A stretch of 64,000 nt of DNA from the NCBI RefSeq assembly GCF_022059845.1, contig NZ_CP091851.1:2356001-2420000 (forward strand). Direction: 5' to 3'. Shown one piece after another: positions 1-9,628 of this stretch. The DNA comes from Terrirubrum flagellatum (GTDB taxonomy: Bacteria > Pseudomonadota > Alphaproteobacteria > Rhizobiales > Beijerinckiaceae). Position 1 is the first letter of the stretch, and every line of letters starts with the position of its first letter. The position numbers and the translations under genes were made by a program. The notes under the pieces were generated by a model. That model searched no databases. It saw nothing but the letters and a program-made list of their open reading frames with translations, and was not told the DNA's origin.

Positions 1-2202
1 GCGATAGGTGATCTGGCAATCGCAGAGATCGAGCAGCGCGTCGAGATCGCTTGAGGGCGCATTCTCCGCCGAGAACTGGCGCACGAAGCGGCAGGTGTTG
101 ACGGCGCGTTCGATGCGTCGGCCGACATCGAGGAAGCGCCATCCGGCGACGCGATTCATGTTCTCCTGCGTGAGACCGGAGAGAGCCGACATCACATGCA
201 AGGCGCCGCGCGCGCGATCGAATATTTCAGCCTCGGAGATGCCGGCCGGCGCAGGCTGCTCCAACCGTTCCTGAAGCTGATGCAGCAATTGCCACGCATC
301 GAGCGATAGCCTTTCGCGCACCACTGAGGCTGCGCGGCGCGCGGCGCGCGACAGCGACAGCGCCGAGCCATAATCCGCGCCGCTTTGCAGCGCCGACAGG
401 GCAAGCGCCGCCGTCGCCGTATGGGTTTTCTTCTCAGGCAGCGCGCCCCATGCGGTCAGCAGCTCCGCGAGCTTCTGCGGCGCGCGCTTCGGCGCGTCAC
501 GATCGGCGCCGCTTTCGATGAGCTGGCCCGCCATGCAGCGAATGACGCGCAGCGTCGCTTCAGTGCGTTCGAGATAACGGCCAAGCCAGAACATGTTGTC
601 AGCGGCCCGGCTCGGCAGATTGCCCATGATGCGACGGATGCGGACATTCTCCGCCGTCGGCAGCAGCGACATCTGTTCGACCGGCTTGTCCGCGAGAATC
701 CAGACATCGGCGGACTGCACGCCGTCGCCCATCGACACCGCGCGCGCATCGCGCTGATCGGAGATACGACAGAAGCCGCCAGGCATGACCTTCCAACCGT
801 CCGGCGTCGCGGCGGCGAACACGCGCAACACGAAGGGACGCGGCGTGAGCGCGCCATCCTGCCATGTCGGCATGGTCGAGAGATGCACGATCTCCTGGCC
901 GACGAGATCAATGCCGCGCTCGTCGATGGCGCGCGCGAGCTTCGCGCGTTGCTCCGCGTCGAGCGCGCCGGCGATGACGGGTTCGCCGCCGGAAAATCCG
1001 GGCACGCCGGGACTGAACGCGCCGGCGATCGCCATCTCGTCGAGACGATCGAGAACGGCGCGGCGCTCCCTCTCCTGCCCGCACCACCATGTCGCGATGT
1101 TGGGAAGCAGGAGATCTTCGCCAATCAGAGCTTGGCTCAAACTGGGCATGAAGCTCATCAGCGCGTTCGATTCGAGCACGCCGGAGCCAAGCGCGTTCGC
1201 AAGCGCGACGCTTCCCGCTCGCACCGCCTCCATCAGGCCGGGCACGCCGAGTTGAGAGTTCGCGTTGAGTTCGAGAGGGTCGGCATAATCCGCATCGATG
1301 CGGCGTAGAATCACGTCAGCGCGCTTCAATCCAGCGATGGTGCGGATATGAACTTGTCCCTGCCGCACGACGAGATCGCCGCCTTCGACCAGCAGAAGAC
1401 CGAGATAGCGCGCGAGATAGGCGTGCTCGAAATAGGTCGCGCTCAGCGGCCCGGGCGTGAGCAGACAGATGCGCGGCTCGGCGCGTCGTCCCATCGACGC
1501 CAGACCCGTATGCAGCCCGCGGAAGAACGGCGCCAGCCGTTCTACATTCATCTCGCGATAGAGTTCGGGGAATGCGCGCGACAGGGCGACGCGATTTTCA
1601 AGCGCGTAGCCGGCGCCGGACGGCGCCTGCGTGCGATCGCCAAGCACCCACCAGCGACCATCAGGTCCTCGGCCGAGATCAGCGGCGTAGAGGCCGAGAT
1701 AGCGGCCGCCTTGCGGCTTCACGCCATGCATCGGCCGCAGGAACTCGGCGCTGCCTGTCACGGCGGCCGCCGGCAGCGAGCCGTCGGCTATGAGTTTTCC
1801 CTCGCCATAGATGTCGGCGAGCAGCGCTTCGAGAAGCTGCGCGCGCTGCGCCACTCCCGCTTCGATCGCTTTCCACTCCGCTTCAGGCAGAACGAGCGGG
1901 ACATGGCTCAATGGCCAGGCGCGCTCATTGATGAGCGGATCGCCGCTGTCGCTCCAGGTCCGATACGACACGCCGGAATCGCGGATGTGCTGATCGGACG
2001 CATCGAAACGCCGCTCGATATCCTGCGGCGGCAGCGTCAGCAGCCCGTCGAGGAAGCGCATCCAGTGCGCGCGCGGCTGGCCGTCAGGGCCAAGCAGTTC
2101 ATCGGGCACGCCGCGCAGCGGACGATAGCCTGACATCAGCGCGCGAATGCGCTCGCGTCTCGTCTCCGTCTCTTTCCGCGCGGCCGGGCTCACGGCTGAC
2201 AT
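1..2202 (-). CDS. Circularly permuted ATP-grasp / alpha-E domain fusion protein (3' end cut off)
   Basis: Reading the minus strand from the ATG at 2202 gives 734 uninterrupted codons to the window edge, so the C-terminus is missing. Roughly residues 1-500 match the circularly permuted type 2 ATP-grasp family (COG2308), with stretches such as DSGVSYRTW, DLLGR-like GLYAADLGRGP and a C-terminal NIATWW. From about residue 528 (ADNMFWLGRYLERTE) it is an alpha-E domain (COG2307, DUF403), a helical partner usually encoded as a separate gene. Its start is 7 bases after the stop of the upstream transglutaminase gene, so the two are probably co-transcribed. The family is proposed, from genome context, to form or attach peptide bonds together with transglutaminase-like proteins; the substrate is unknown. 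Identification of both domains is firm, the function is not. Confidence 0.88.
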   Translation of the reverse strand, partial: MSAVSPAARKETETRRERIRALMSGYRPLRGVPDELLGPDGQPRAHWMRFLDGLLTLPPQDIERRFDASDQHIRDSGVSYRTWSDSGDPLINERAWPLSHVPLVLPEAEWKAIEAGVAQRAQLLEALLADIYGEGKLIADGSLPAAAVTGSAEFLRPMHGVKPQGGRYLGLYAADLGRGPDGRWWVLGDRTQAPSGAGYALENRVALSRAFPELYREMNVERLAPFFRGLHTGLASMGRRAEPRICLLTPGPLSATYFEHAYLARYLGLLLVEGGDLVVRQGQVHIRTIAGLKRADVILRRIDADYADPLELNANSQLGVPGLMEAVRAGSVALANALGSGVLESNALMSFMPSLSQALIGEDLLLPNIATWWCGQERERRAVLDRLDEMAIAGAFSPGVPGFSGGEPVIAGALDAEQRAKLARAIDERGIDLVGQEIVHLSTMPTWQDGALTPRPFVLRVFAAATPDGWKVMPGGFCRISDQRDARAVSMGDGVQSADVWILADKPVEQMSLLPTAENVRIRRIMGNLPSRAADNMFWLGRYLERTEATLRVIRCMAGQLIESGADRDAPKRAPQKLAELLTAWGALPEKKTHTATAALALSALQSGADYGSALSLSRAARRAASVVRERLSLDAWQLLHQLQERLEQPAPAGISEAEIFDRARGALHVMSALSGLTQENMNRVAGWRFLDVGRRIERAVNTCRFVRQFSAENAPSSDLDALLDLCDCQITYR

Positions 2203-2209
2203 CGCACGC

Positions 2210-5200
2210 TCACATTAATTCTGGCCGGCGCAGGTCCAGCGTAAGTGGAAACTCGCCGGGCCGCGTCGCAGACCGGACCTCGATGAGGCCGGGAGTATGG
2301 CCATGATCCATGAATCGCGCCAGCCGACGCGCTTCGGCCTCGTAGGAATTCACAGGGAATGTTTCGTAGTTGCGGCCGCCGGGATGAGCGACGTGATAGA
2401 CGCAGCCGCCGAGCGAGCGCTTCGTCCAGACGTCGACGATGTCGAAAGTCAGCGGCGCGTGGACGGGAATCGTCGGATGCAGTCCCGACGCCGGTTGCCA
2501 CGCCTTGTAACGCACGCCGGCGACCGCTTCGCCGGGGACGCCCGTTCCAGCAAGCGGCACGACGCGGCCGTTGCAGGTGATGACATGACGCCCTTGCGTC
2601 AGGCCCGTCGCCTTCACTTGCAAACGCTCAACGGATGAATCGACGAAGCGCACCGTGCCGCCCGCGGCGCCGGTTTCGCCGAGCACATGCCAGGGTTCGA
2701 GCGCCTGTCGCAATTCGAGCGTGACGCCGCCCTGCTCGACCTGCCCGTAGAACGGGAATCTGAATTCGCGTTGCGCCTCGAACCAGGCGGGATCGAAAGC
2801 AAAGCCGGCGTGATTGAGATCGGCGAGAACCGATCGGAAATCCTCCCAGACGAAGTGCGGCAGCATGAAGCGATCATGCAGGCTCGTGCCCCAGCGAACG
2901 AGTTCGCCCTCCTGCGGGTCTTTCCAGAACCAGGCGATGAGAGCGCGCACGAGAAGCTGTTGCGCCAGCGACATGCGCGCGTCCGGCGGCATCTCGAAGC
3001 CGCGAAATTCGATCAGGCCGAGACGGCCTGTCGGACCATCGGGCGAATAGAGCTTGTCGATACAGATTTCCGAACGATGCGTGTTGCCGGAGACATCGAC
3101 GAGCAGATTGCGGAACAACCGATCCGGCAGCCAGAAGGGCGGCGACACGCCATCGCCCGGCTTCGGCACCTGCGCCATCGCAATTTCAAGTTCGTAGAGT
3201 GATTCATGGCGCGCTTCATCGAAGCGCGGCGCCTGACTCGTCGGCCCGATGAACAGCCCCGAGAACAAATAGCTCAGCGAGGGATGGCGCTGCCAGTAGA
3301 GGATCAGACTCTTCAGCAGATCCGGCCGGCGCAGGAACGGACTGTCCGGCGGAGACGAGCCGCCGAGCACGACATGATTGCCGCCGCCGGTGCCGGTGTG
3401 GCGGCCGTCGATCATAAACTTGTCGGCGCCGAGGCGGCACTGGCGCGCCTCCTCATAGACGCTGCGCGTGATGTCGACCGCTTCGCGCCAGCTTCCCGCC
3501 GGTTGGATGTTCACCTCGATCACGCCGGGATCTGGCGTGACGCGAATGACGTTCACGCGCGGATCATGCGGCGGCGGATAGCCCTCGATGTGAACGGGTA
3601 GTCCCGTTTTCTCCGCGCTCGCCTCCACCGCTTCGAGCAGTTCGAAATAATCCTCGATCGTCTCGACCGGCGGCATGAACACGCAGAGGATTCCGTCGCG
3701 CGGCTCGATCGCGAGCGCAGTGCGCACGGAGTCCGCGCTGATCTGTTGCTCCGTGATGTCCTGCCGCTGCGCGCTGCCATCGCCCGGCGTCGCGATCGCC
3801 TGCTGATGATGGAAATCGCCCGGCTCAGGCAGCGGCGGCAATGGCGCGATCAAGTCGCGATCGAAGAGCTGATGGCGCTGCTGCGGCGGAACCCAGGGCA
3901 ACGAATTCAGCGGCAGACGGAATCCAACCGGAGAATCTCCGGGCGCCAGAAACAGCTTGCCGCGACGGAATTTCCACTTCTCGCTGCGCCAGCGCCTGTC
4001 GTTCGCCGCCGCGTTCCAGCGCTGCACCGGCAGCACGAAACCGCTGGGATTATTCAGGCCACGCTCGAACACACGGGCGAAACGCGCGCGCTCTTCGGGA
4101 TCGGCGAGTTTTGAATCCTCGGGCGCGACATTTTCTGGAAGATTGGCTTCCTTCAAAATCCATTCGCCGGGATCTTCGTAAGCGGGGATCGCGTCATCAT
4201 GCGCAAGGCCGAGCGAGGTCGCGACATTCTCCGCGACCGCATTCGCGTCGGCGATGCTCGCTTTCTTCTCGACGGATTCAGGCGCGATCAGATCAGCGTT
4301 GCGCCAGACGGGTTTTCCATCCTTGCGCCAGTAAAGCGAGAAAGCCCAGCGCGGCAGGGATTCGCCGGGATACCATTTGCCCTGGCCGTAATGCAGCACG
4401 CCGCCGGGCGCGAAACGCTGACGCAAACGGCGAATGAGATTGTCTGCGAGGCCGCGCTTGGTCGGGCCGACGGCGGCCGTGTTCCATTCCGGCGATTCAA
4501 AATCGTCGATCGAAACGAAGGTCGGCTCGCCGCCCATGGTGAGCCTGACATCGCCGGCGACAAGCTCGGCGTCGACCTTTTCGCCGAGCGCATCGAGCTT
4601 CGTCCAGGACTCGTCGTTGAACGGCGCGGTGATGCGCGGCGCCTCCGCAAGCCGCGTGACCTTCATGTCGAACGCGAATTCGATGTTCGCGGGATCGACG
4701 AGGCCGGTGATCGGCGCCGCGGTCGAGAAATGCGGCGTCGCCGCAACGGGAATATGCCCTTCGCCCGTCAGCAGGCCGGACGTCGCGTCCATGCCGATCC
4801 AGCCGGCGCCGGGCAGATACACTTCCGCCCAGGCGTGCAGATCGGTGAAATCCTTGTCGGTGCCTTTCGGCCCTTCGATCGGATCGATGTCGGCCTTGAG
4901 CTGAATGAGGTAGCCGGACACGAAGCGCGCGGCGAGGCCGAGATGGCGCAGCGTCTGCACCAGCGTCCAGGCGCTGTCGCGGCAGGAGCCGGATTTTCCG
5001 CCCAGCGTCTCCTCAGGCGACTGCACGCCGGGCTCCATGCGGATGACGTAATTCACCGCCTGCTGGAGACGCGAATTAAGATCGACAAGGAATGTGACCG
5101 TATTCATCGGCCCTTTCGGCAGGCCGGCGATGAAATCCGTCAGCAGCGGGCCGGCGATATCGGTCGCGAGATAGGGCGCGAGATCGGCCTTGAGCTCCGG

Positions 5201-5521
5201 CGCGTAATCGAAGGGATAGGTCTCGGCGTAACTCTCGACGAAGAAGTCGAAGGGATTGACGATCGAGAGTTCGGCGATGAGATCGACCTCGATCTTCAGC
5301 TCCGTCGCCTTCTCCGGAAACACGAAGCGCGCGAGCCAGTTGCCGTGCGGGTCCTGCTGCCAGTTGATGAAGTGATTCTCGGGCGTGACCTTCAGCGAAT
5401 AGCTCGGCACCTTCGTGCGGCTGTGGGCCGCCGGCCGGAGCCTGATCACCTGGGGCCCAAGCGACACCGGCCGGTCATACTTGTAATGCGTCAGGTGATG
5501 GATGCCGGCGAGAATGGCCAC
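2210..5521 (-). CDS. Transglutaminase-like cysteine protease fused to DUF2126
   Basis: This 1103-residue protein begins with a bacterial transglutaminase N-terminal region ([18 protein letters not shown]) and a transglutaminase core. The catalytic triad is visible as C180 in GSCRDSAW, H229 in DLHAWAEVY and D245 in GMDATSG. The remainder, from about residue 300 on, is the large DUF2126 region (COG4196), with conserved pieces such as TMGGEPTF and GTGGGNHVV. Members of this family sit beside circularly permuted ATP-grasp and alpha-E genes, as here, and are thought to hydrolyse or make amide bonds in a small peptide or peptide tag. No signal peptide is seen, so it is probably cytoplasmic. The start ATG at 5521 directly precedes the typical N-terminal motif. 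The domain call is secure; the physiological role is inferred from context. Confidence 0.92.
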   Translation of the reverse strand: MAILAGIHHLTHYKYDRPVSLGPQVIRLRPAAHSRTKVPSYSLKVTPENHFINWQQDPHGNWLARFVFPEKATELKIEVDLIAELSIVNPFDFFVESYAETYPFDYAPELKADLAPYLATDIAGPLLTDFIAGLPKGPMNTVTFLVDLNSRLQQAVNYVIRMEPGVQSPEETLGGKSGSCRDSAWTLVQTLRHLGLAARFVSGYLIQLKADIDPIEGPKGTDKDFTDLHAWAEVYLPGAGWIGMDATSGLLTGEGHIPVAATPHFSTAAPITGLVDPANIEFAFDMKVTRLAEAPRITAPFNDESWTKLDALGEKVDAELVAGDVRLTMGGEPTFVSIDDFESPEWNTAAVGPTKRGLADNLIRRLRQRFAPGGVLHYGQGKWYPGESLPRWAFSLYWRKDGKPVWRNADLIAPESVEKKASIADANAVAENVATSLGLAHDDAIPAYEDPGEWILKEANLPENVAPEDSKLADPEERARFARVFERGLNNPSGFVLPVQRWNAAANDRRWRSEKWKFRRGKLFLAPGDSPVGFRLPLNSLPWVPPQQRHQLFDRDLIAPLPPLPEPGDFHHQQAIATPGDGSAQRQDITEQQISADSVRTALAIEPRDGILCVFMPPVETIEDYFELLEAVEASAEKTGLPVHIEGYPPPHDPRVNVIRVTPDPGVIEVNIQPAGSWREAVDITRSVYEEARQCRLGADKFMIDGRHTGTGGGNHVVLGGSSPPDSPFLRRPDLLKSLILYWQRHPSLSYLFSGLFIGPTSQAPRFDEARHESLYELEIAMAQVPKPGDGVSPPFWLPDRLFRNLLVDVSGNTHRSEICIDKLYSPDGPTGRLGLIEFRGFEMPPDARMSLAQQLLVRALIAWFWKDPQEGELVRWGTSLHDRFMLPHFVWEDFRSVLADLNHAGFAFDPAWFEAQREFRFPFYGQVEQGGVTLELRQALEPWHVLGETGAAGGTVRFVDSSVERLQVKATGLTQGRHVITCNGRVVPLAGTGVPGEAVAGVRYKAWQPASGLHPTIPVHAPLTFDIVDVWTKRSLGGCVYHVAHPGGRNYETFPVNSYEAEARRLARFMDHGHTPGLIEVRSATRPGEFPLTLDLRRPELM

Positions 5522-5684
5522 TCTTTGAACCCCTTACCCTTTTCCCGAGCCAAGACCAGGAATCGGGGGCAAGCAAGTCCCGTGCTGGGGGGCGACTGGG
5601 CGCGGGGCGCCTGCGCTCATTCAGTCCGTCATTCCGCGCGAAGCGAAGCTTTGTCGTCGGGTGCGGCGCTTCGGCATTTGCGTT

Positions 5685-5816
5685 CACCCTCCTCTTGAGG
5701 GGGAGGGTCGGCGGAGCGAAGCGACGCCGGGGTGGGGTGATCGATACGGCTTGAAGTTCACCCCACCCCGATCCTCGCGGACGCTCGGATCGACCCTCCC
5801 CCTCAAGGGGAGGGTG
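5685..5816. repeat. Nested inverted repeat, dispersed-palindrome type
   Basis: The outer arms are CACCCTCCTCTTGAGGGGGA at 5685 and its near-complement ending at 5816, and each arm is itself a small palindrome. The inner arms are GGGGTGGGGTGA (5730) and TCACCCCACCCC (5758). The whole can fold into one long stem of about 130 bases. Elements built on CCCTCCCC...GGGGAGGG and GGGTGGGG motifs are familiar intergenic repeats in Hyphomicrobiales genomes, from general knowledge; no second copy was noticed in this window. Confidence 0.7.
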
Positions 5817-6057
5817 CGCGCCAATTCCCGGCGCGATGCGCAGCATCGTCGCCCGCGCCTTCGCACGGCTCCGTTCCTCTCCAGCTCTGATCTCTCTGCC
5901 TCTTGCTTCGCATCTCGCCCCCACAGGGGGCGCGGGCGGTGTGGTTCGCGCGCTACTGGCGGCAGCGCGCAAAAGGTGTTGTGAGGAGCCAGTCGCCAGA
6001 AGGTGGCGAACCGACCGCCCCGCGCGCGGCGTTTTCAGGCTTGCTCTGCAAGGGCGC

Positions 6058-6137
6058 GGGAAGGCGGACATTCTGGCCTTCCCTTTCTCCTGCGCAGCGC
6101 CTCTTTCACTGTAAGAGGCTCCCCTGTCGGGAAGCCT
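6058..6137. repeat. Cluster of short hairpins, possible structured repeat
   Basis: Three inverted repeats follow one another: GGGAAGGC...GCCTTCCC (6058-6083), GCCTCTT...AAGAGGC (6099-6119) and GAGGCT...AGCCTC (6115-6137). The last two share bases 6115-6119 and so cannot form together. This could be part of a dispersed repeat or of a structured transcript. No flanking gene clearly uses it as a leader: both neighbours are on the minus strand, the small membrane gene to the right ending at 6363 and the transglutaminase gene starting at 5521. Confidence 0.4.
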
Positions 6138-6362
6138 CCGCGGTGGCCGACGACTGCGCCGGCGGTCTGTCCTTGACCGCTGCACGACCTCACATTTTGG
6201 GCCCGGCCTTGCCGCAACGAGGGGCGTTACTCCACACGTCACAGCCGCCGCCGCTCCCCTCCCGCATCCCGAAACGCTCGCGAGACGCCCCGTGTGGGAG
6301 AGGATGCGATGAACGTAGGACTATAATCAGTAGGCGTCAAGTCCTATTCCGCCATCGCCTTC

Positions 6363-6710
6363 TCAATATCGCACCACGATCCAGTAAAGCCTGTGACCCG
6401 TCGCCCAGGAATCCGGACCCGAGAGCCGGATGGCGAACAAGCCAAGGCCGGCGACGAGCGCGATCCAGAACAGGATATTGCCGAGACCCCGGCGGTCGTC
6501 GCCTTCGCGGAACGCCGGAGAGGTGGCGCGCAATCCGATCAGTCCGACGAGCAGAAGCGCATCAAGCCCAATATCGAGCCAGCGCGACGGAGGCCTTGGA
6601 TATTCATGCGCGGGAACGAAGAATCGCCAGAGAAAAATGGCGATGAGATAAATCGAGATAACGAGAAAGATCGTCCAGTTGCGCGACGAACTGGCGCTGG
6701 CGTCAGCCAT
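6363..6710 (-). CDS. Small membrane protein, unknown function
   Basis: This 115-residue protein has three likely membrane helices: about residues 12-30 (TIFLVISIYLIAIFLWRFF), 46-60 (IGLDALLLVGLIGL) and 78-95 (NILFWIALVAGLGLFAIRL). The N-terminus is polar (MADASASSSRNW). I do not recognise a family. It is transcribed away from the SRPBCC gene at 6878, with a 167-base region between the two starts that could hold divergent promoters. Confidence 0.65.
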   Translation of the reverse strand: MADASASSSRNWTIFLVISIYLIAIFLWRFFVPAHEYPRPPSRWLDIGLDALLLVGLIGLRATSPAFREGDDRRGLGNILFWIALVAGLGLFAIRLSGPDSWATGHRLYWIVVRY

Positions 6711-6877
6711 GGCTCCTCCGACATGGTCGAAAGCGAGCCCCTCGATGCGACTTTAACGCGCGCCGCTTCGCTATCCAGCGGCGATCGCTGCGACGTTTGC
6801 GCGCGCCGCATCGCAGGAAACGGGTCGCGGCGCATTCGCTGGCGAAAGAAGATATCGCCAACGAAGGAGATTTCCCG

Positions 6878-7327
6878 ATGGCGAAATCCTATTACAGCAT
6901 CGTGCTCGATCACTCCGCCGATCAGGTCTGGGCCGTGATCCGGCCGTTCAACCATTGCGCCTGGGCGGGCGTGACGAGCGAAACCATCATCGAAGAGGGA
7001 AAGCGCGGCGATCAGGTCGGCGCGGTGCGACGCGTGATATCAGGCGCGAACACGCTGCGGCAGATCATGCTCGCGCATTCCGACGCCGAACGCTGCTACA
7101 GCTACGCGTTCGCCTCGCCGCCGCCTTTTCCCGTACAGGATTATGTCGCGACGATCCGCGTCACGCCTGTCGTCGCCGACGACAGAGCCTTCGTCGAATG
7201 GGAGGCGACGTTCGACTGCGCCGCGGACGAGCGCGAGACATGGGTGAGACATTTCGAGCAGAACGGCTTCGCCGTCTGGCTCGGCGCGCTGCGCGACTTC
7301 ATGGCCGATAAAAGCGCGCAGCTCTAG
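6878..7327 (+). CDS. SRPBCC (START/Bet v 1-like) family protein
   Basis: The 149-residue product starts MAKSYYSIVLDHSADQVW, the usual opening of the SRPBCC hydrophobic-pocket fold, and has the typical length. The ATG at 6878 is preceded by AAGGAGA at 6863; an upstream in-frame start at 6797 would add an Arg-rich, unconserved stretch and was rejected. Members bind or act on hydrophobic ligands (polyketide cyclase or dehydrase-like), but no ligand can be named here. It reads toward the LysE gene 67 bases downstream and may be co-transcribed with it. Confidence 0.8.
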   Translation: MAKSYYSIVLDHSADQVWAVIRPFNHCAWAGVTSETIIEEGKRGDQVGAVRRVISGANTLRQIMLAHSDAERCYSYAFASPPPFPVQDYVATIRVTPVVADDRAFVEWEATFDCAADERETWVRHFEQNGFAVWLGALRDFMADKSAQL

Positions 7328-7394
7328 GCGATTTCTGCTGTTCGCGGCGTTAGCGAGTTGTCTATAGTGGCGAACCTGCATTTTGGTCGTCACC

Positions 7395-8018
7395 ATGGAT
7401 TATTTGCATCTTCTTGGCTCCGTCGCCCTTCTCTGGGCGTTCGCCGCGGTCTCGCCCGGCCCGAACTTCCTGATGACGGCGCGCATCGCCATCGCGCGCT
7501 CGCGACGCGAGGGCATGCAGGCCGTCGCCGGCATCGGCGTCGGCACGCTGATCTGGGGCGCTGCGGGATGTTTCGGCGTGCAGGCGCTCTTCATCGCCGC
7601 GCCCTGGATGCATCTCACGCTGAAGCTCATGGGCGCGGCCTATCTCATCTTCATGGGCGCGCAGCTCATCTGGCGCAGTTGGCGCGCCAATGGCTCAGGC
7701 GACGATCTCGCGATCAACACGCCGCTCAAGCTCTCCGCCTTCAAACTTGGCCTTGCGACGACGATCGCCAATCCGCGCTCGGCCGTCTCCGTCGCCAGCA
7801 TCTTCGCGACGACGATGCCTGCGGAGCCACCGCTCGCGCTGAGCTTCGCCGTGATCGCGGTGATGATTGGCGTGTCGGTCGGCTGGTATGCGTTCGTCGC
7901 GCGCGTATTCACGGCGAAGCCGCTGGCGGACGGCTATCGGCGCGCGCGTCACGCGATCGACCGCGTCACCGGCGGATTTTTCATCCTGTTCGGCGTGAAG
8001 CTCGCGGCCGATCGCTGA
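7395..8018 (+). CDS. LysE/RhtB family amino-acid exporter
   Basis: The 207-residue protein carries the LysE-family signature near the N-terminus (FAAVSPGPNFLMTARIAIARSR, shown by its core SPGPNFLMT) and about six hydrophobic segments. The family exports amino acids or their analogues across the inner membrane using the proton gradient. The ATG at 7395 gives the standard start MDYLHLLG; a TTG four codons upstream is also possible. The substrate is unknown. It converges on the HxlR regulator gene with 15 bases between stops. Confidence 0.87.
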   Translation: MDYLHLLGSVALLWAFAAVSPGPNFLMTARIAIARSRREGMQAVAGIGVGTLIWGAAGCFGVQALFIAAPWMHLTLKLMGAAYLIFMGAQLIWRSWRANGSGDDLAINTPLKLSAFKLGLATTIANPRSAVSVASIFATTMPAEPPLALSFAVIAVMIGVSVGWYAFVARVFTAKPLADGYRRARHAIDRVTGGFFILFGVKLAADR

Positions 8019-8033
8019 GCGAGTTGGCGGAAA

Positions 8034-8423
8034 TCACTCCGCGGCTGACGCGTCCTGCTCTTCGCGCGCGGCCGCCCATTTCAGCAGCGCGTCAAGGCAG
8101 GGACACAAGCTCTGCCCCCATTCGGTCAATGCGTACTCCACCTTGGGCGGAACCTCGGGATAGACGACGCGGCGCACCATGCCGTCAGTCTCCATCTGTC
8201 TGAGCTGCTGGATCAACATCTTCTGCGACACGCCCGGGATCGATTTCTCCAGCTCGGAGAAGCGCAGCACCTTGCCGCCGAACAGGCGAAAGAGAATTTC
8301 GAGCTTCCAGCGCCCGTCGATGAAAGCCAGCACCTCCTCGACGCGTTTCGCTGCGGAGGCGGCGGTTGGCGAGACGCGCTTACTTCCAGGTAAGTCCCTG
8401 ACTTTTTCGTGCGTTCTTGTCAT
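8034..8423 (-). CDS. HxlR-family winged-helix transcriptional regulator
   Basis: The 129-residue protein contains the HxlR winged-helix domain over roughly residues 27-115, with the conserved run IDGRWKLEILFRL and the recognition region FSELEKSIPGVSQKMLIQQL. HxlR proteins often respond to electrophiles or oxidants, sometimes through a cysteine; C107 (SLCPCLD) and C109 are present near the C-terminus. It is divergent from the SnoaL-like gene at 8484 and is a likely regulator of it. A TTAC-N6-GTAA palindrome lies inside the first codons (see 8379-8394). Confidence 0.88.
   Translation of the reverse strand: MTRTHEKVRDLPGSKRVSPTAASAAKRVEEVLAFIDGRWKLEILFRLFGGKVLRFSELEKSIPGVSQKMLIQQLRQMETDGMVRRVVYPEVPPKVEYALTEWGQSLCPCLDALLKWAAAREEQDASAAE
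8379..8394. promoter_or_regulatory. Possible HxlR operator inside the hxlR-like 5' coding end
   Basis: CTTACTTCCAGGTAAG is an inverted repeat (CTTAC/GTAAG, 6-base centre) of the TTAC...GTAA type seen as operators of several HxlR regulators. It sits within codons 10-15 of the regulator and about 90 bases before the divergent SnoaL-like gene. Autoregulation plus control of the divergent gene is an inference. Confidence 0.4.
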
Positions 8424-8483
8424 CAGCGCAGCCTATTTCCAGATGGGACTGACCGCAACGGCGCGTCGCCAGAGGAGATCGCC

Positions 8484-8807
8484 ATGAACATTTCCGAACC
8501 CATCTCCAACTACTTCGCCGCCAAGAACCGGAAAGACATCGACGGTATGCTCGCCTCTTTCGATGCGAACGCCAGCGTGAAGGACGAGGGCGAAGAGCAT
8601 CGTGGACTCGCAGCGATCCGCGCCTGGATGGAGCATACGACGCGCAAATATCAGGTCAGCGCCGAGATCAAGGACGTCACAGACGACAAGGGGCGGCTCA
8701 TCGTCTCCGCGCTGGTGTCAGGCGATTTTCCCGGCAGCCCCGCGATGCTGCGTTACGCGTTCAAACTGTCGGGCGGGAAGATCGCGCGGCTGGAGATCGG
8801 CGCGTGA
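8484..8807 (+). CDS. SnoaL-like / NTF2-fold nuclear transport factor 2 family protein
   Basis: The 107-residue product has the SnoaL-like pattern: ISNYFAAKNRKDIDGMLASFD, an early cluster for the cone-shaped fold, followed by the motif AAIRAWMEHTTRKY. The fold binds small hydrophobic ligands, and many members have no assigned reaction. The ATG at 8484 follows AGAGGAGA with good spacing. It is divergent from the HxlR regulator, with 60 bases between starts, and that regulator probably controls it. Confidence 0.8.
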   Translation: MNISEPISNYFAAKNRKDIDGMLASFDANASVKDEGEEHRGLAAIRAWMEHTTRKYQVSAEIKDVTDDKGRLIVSALVSGDFPGSPAMLRYAFKLSGGKIARLEIGA

Positions 8808-8941
8808 GCGACGAGATGGCGGCGGGTCATGAACTTGACTTTCGCCGCCGGATTCCGCCATCCTGATCGAGCTACTGTAGGGCGCGACGGCCAAGGCCGA
8901 AGGGGCGATGCCCGCCTACGTCATCCAACCCAAACGCGCCC

Positions 8942-9604
8942 ATGCCCAATCTCGACAACCTCCGAAAGCAGGCCAAGCAGTTTCTGCGCTGGCATCGCGA
9001 CAAGCATCATCCTGTCGCCGCCGAAATCAGAACCGCTTTGCCACGCTTTCAAAACTTGAGCGATCACCAAATCCTGGACGCGCCGTTCAAACTCGGCGAC
9101 GCGCAGGAGCTGGTGGCGCGAAAGCTTGGCTATGAGAGCTGGACGGCGCTGAAAGCAGGACTGTCAGCTATGCCAGACGACAAAGCGTTGTCTCCGAAGA
9201 TGCCGCTGAAACCAGACATCGGCGCGGCCGAAGCGATGGTCTATGTCGCCGATTTCCAGCGCGCACGAGATTTCTATATCCGGAAACTCGGATTCACCCT
9301 GAAATTCGCCTATGGCGAACCGCCTTTCTACGGGCTTGTGGAACGGGACCGCGCGCGCCTGTGCCTGCGGCTCGTTTGCGAACCGGTTTTCGCCGGCGAT
9401 ATCCGGGAACGGGAACAATTGCTGTCGGCCGCCTTCACCGTCGACTCCGCCGCGAAAATCAAGGCGTTGTTTCTCGAATTTCAAATGGCGGCGGTCGACT
9501 TTCTCCAGCCGCTGAAGACCGAGCCCTGGGGCGCGCGCGATTTCATCATTCGCGATCTCGACGGCAACCTCATCTTGTTCGCAGGGCCGGCGACGGACGT
9601 CTGA
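8942..9604 (+). CDS. Glyoxalase/VOC superfamily protein with N-terminal helical region
   Basis: Residues about 1-75 form a charged helical region (MPNLDNLRKQAKQFLRWH...) often found in front of VOC or ankyrin proteins. Residues 90-215 form a vicinal-oxygen-chelate domain (YVADFQRARDFYIRKLGFTL, ending FIIRDLDGNLILFAGP). VOC proteins include lactoylglutathione lyases and bleomycin or fosfomycin resistance proteins; the metal ligands could not be assigned confidently, so no reaction is claimed. The start at 8942 gives the conserved MPNLDNLRKQAK opening. It converges on the M20 peptidase gene. Confidence 0.82.
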   Translation: MPNLDNLRKQAKQFLRWHRDKHHPVAAEIRTALPRFQNLSDHQILDAPFKLGDAQELVARKLGYESWTALKAGLSAMPDDKALSPKMPLKPDIGAAEAMVYVADFQRARDFYIRKLGFTLKFAYGEPPFYGLVERDRARLCLRLVCEPVFAGDIREREQLLSAAFTVDSAAKIKALFLEFQMAAVDFLQPLKTEPWGARDFIIRDLDGNLILFAGPATDV

Positions 9605-9628
9605 TCCAGGAATCACGATGCGATCGTC

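Larger units (their letters stand above)
5522..6362. other. 840-base intergenic block without a supported gene
   Basis: No reading frame here has the composition of the neighbouring genes, and the overlapping ORFs in several frames are Arg/Pro-rich shadows. The block instead holds nested inverted repeats at 5685-5816 and a run of short hairpins at about 6058-6137, described separately. A gap of this size is unusual in this otherwise dense window and suggests an accumulation of dispersed repeats. Confidence 0.7.

Noticed and set aside
4199-5698. A 499-codon open frame antisense to the transglutaminase gene
   Set aside because: It has the typical Arg/Asp-rich composition of antisense frames in high-GC DNA and extends out of the real gene into a repeat.
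5475-6646. Several ORFs in the 5.5-6.6 kb intergenic block
   Set aside because: They overlap in many frames, follow the inverted repeats and lack a ribosome site or family features.
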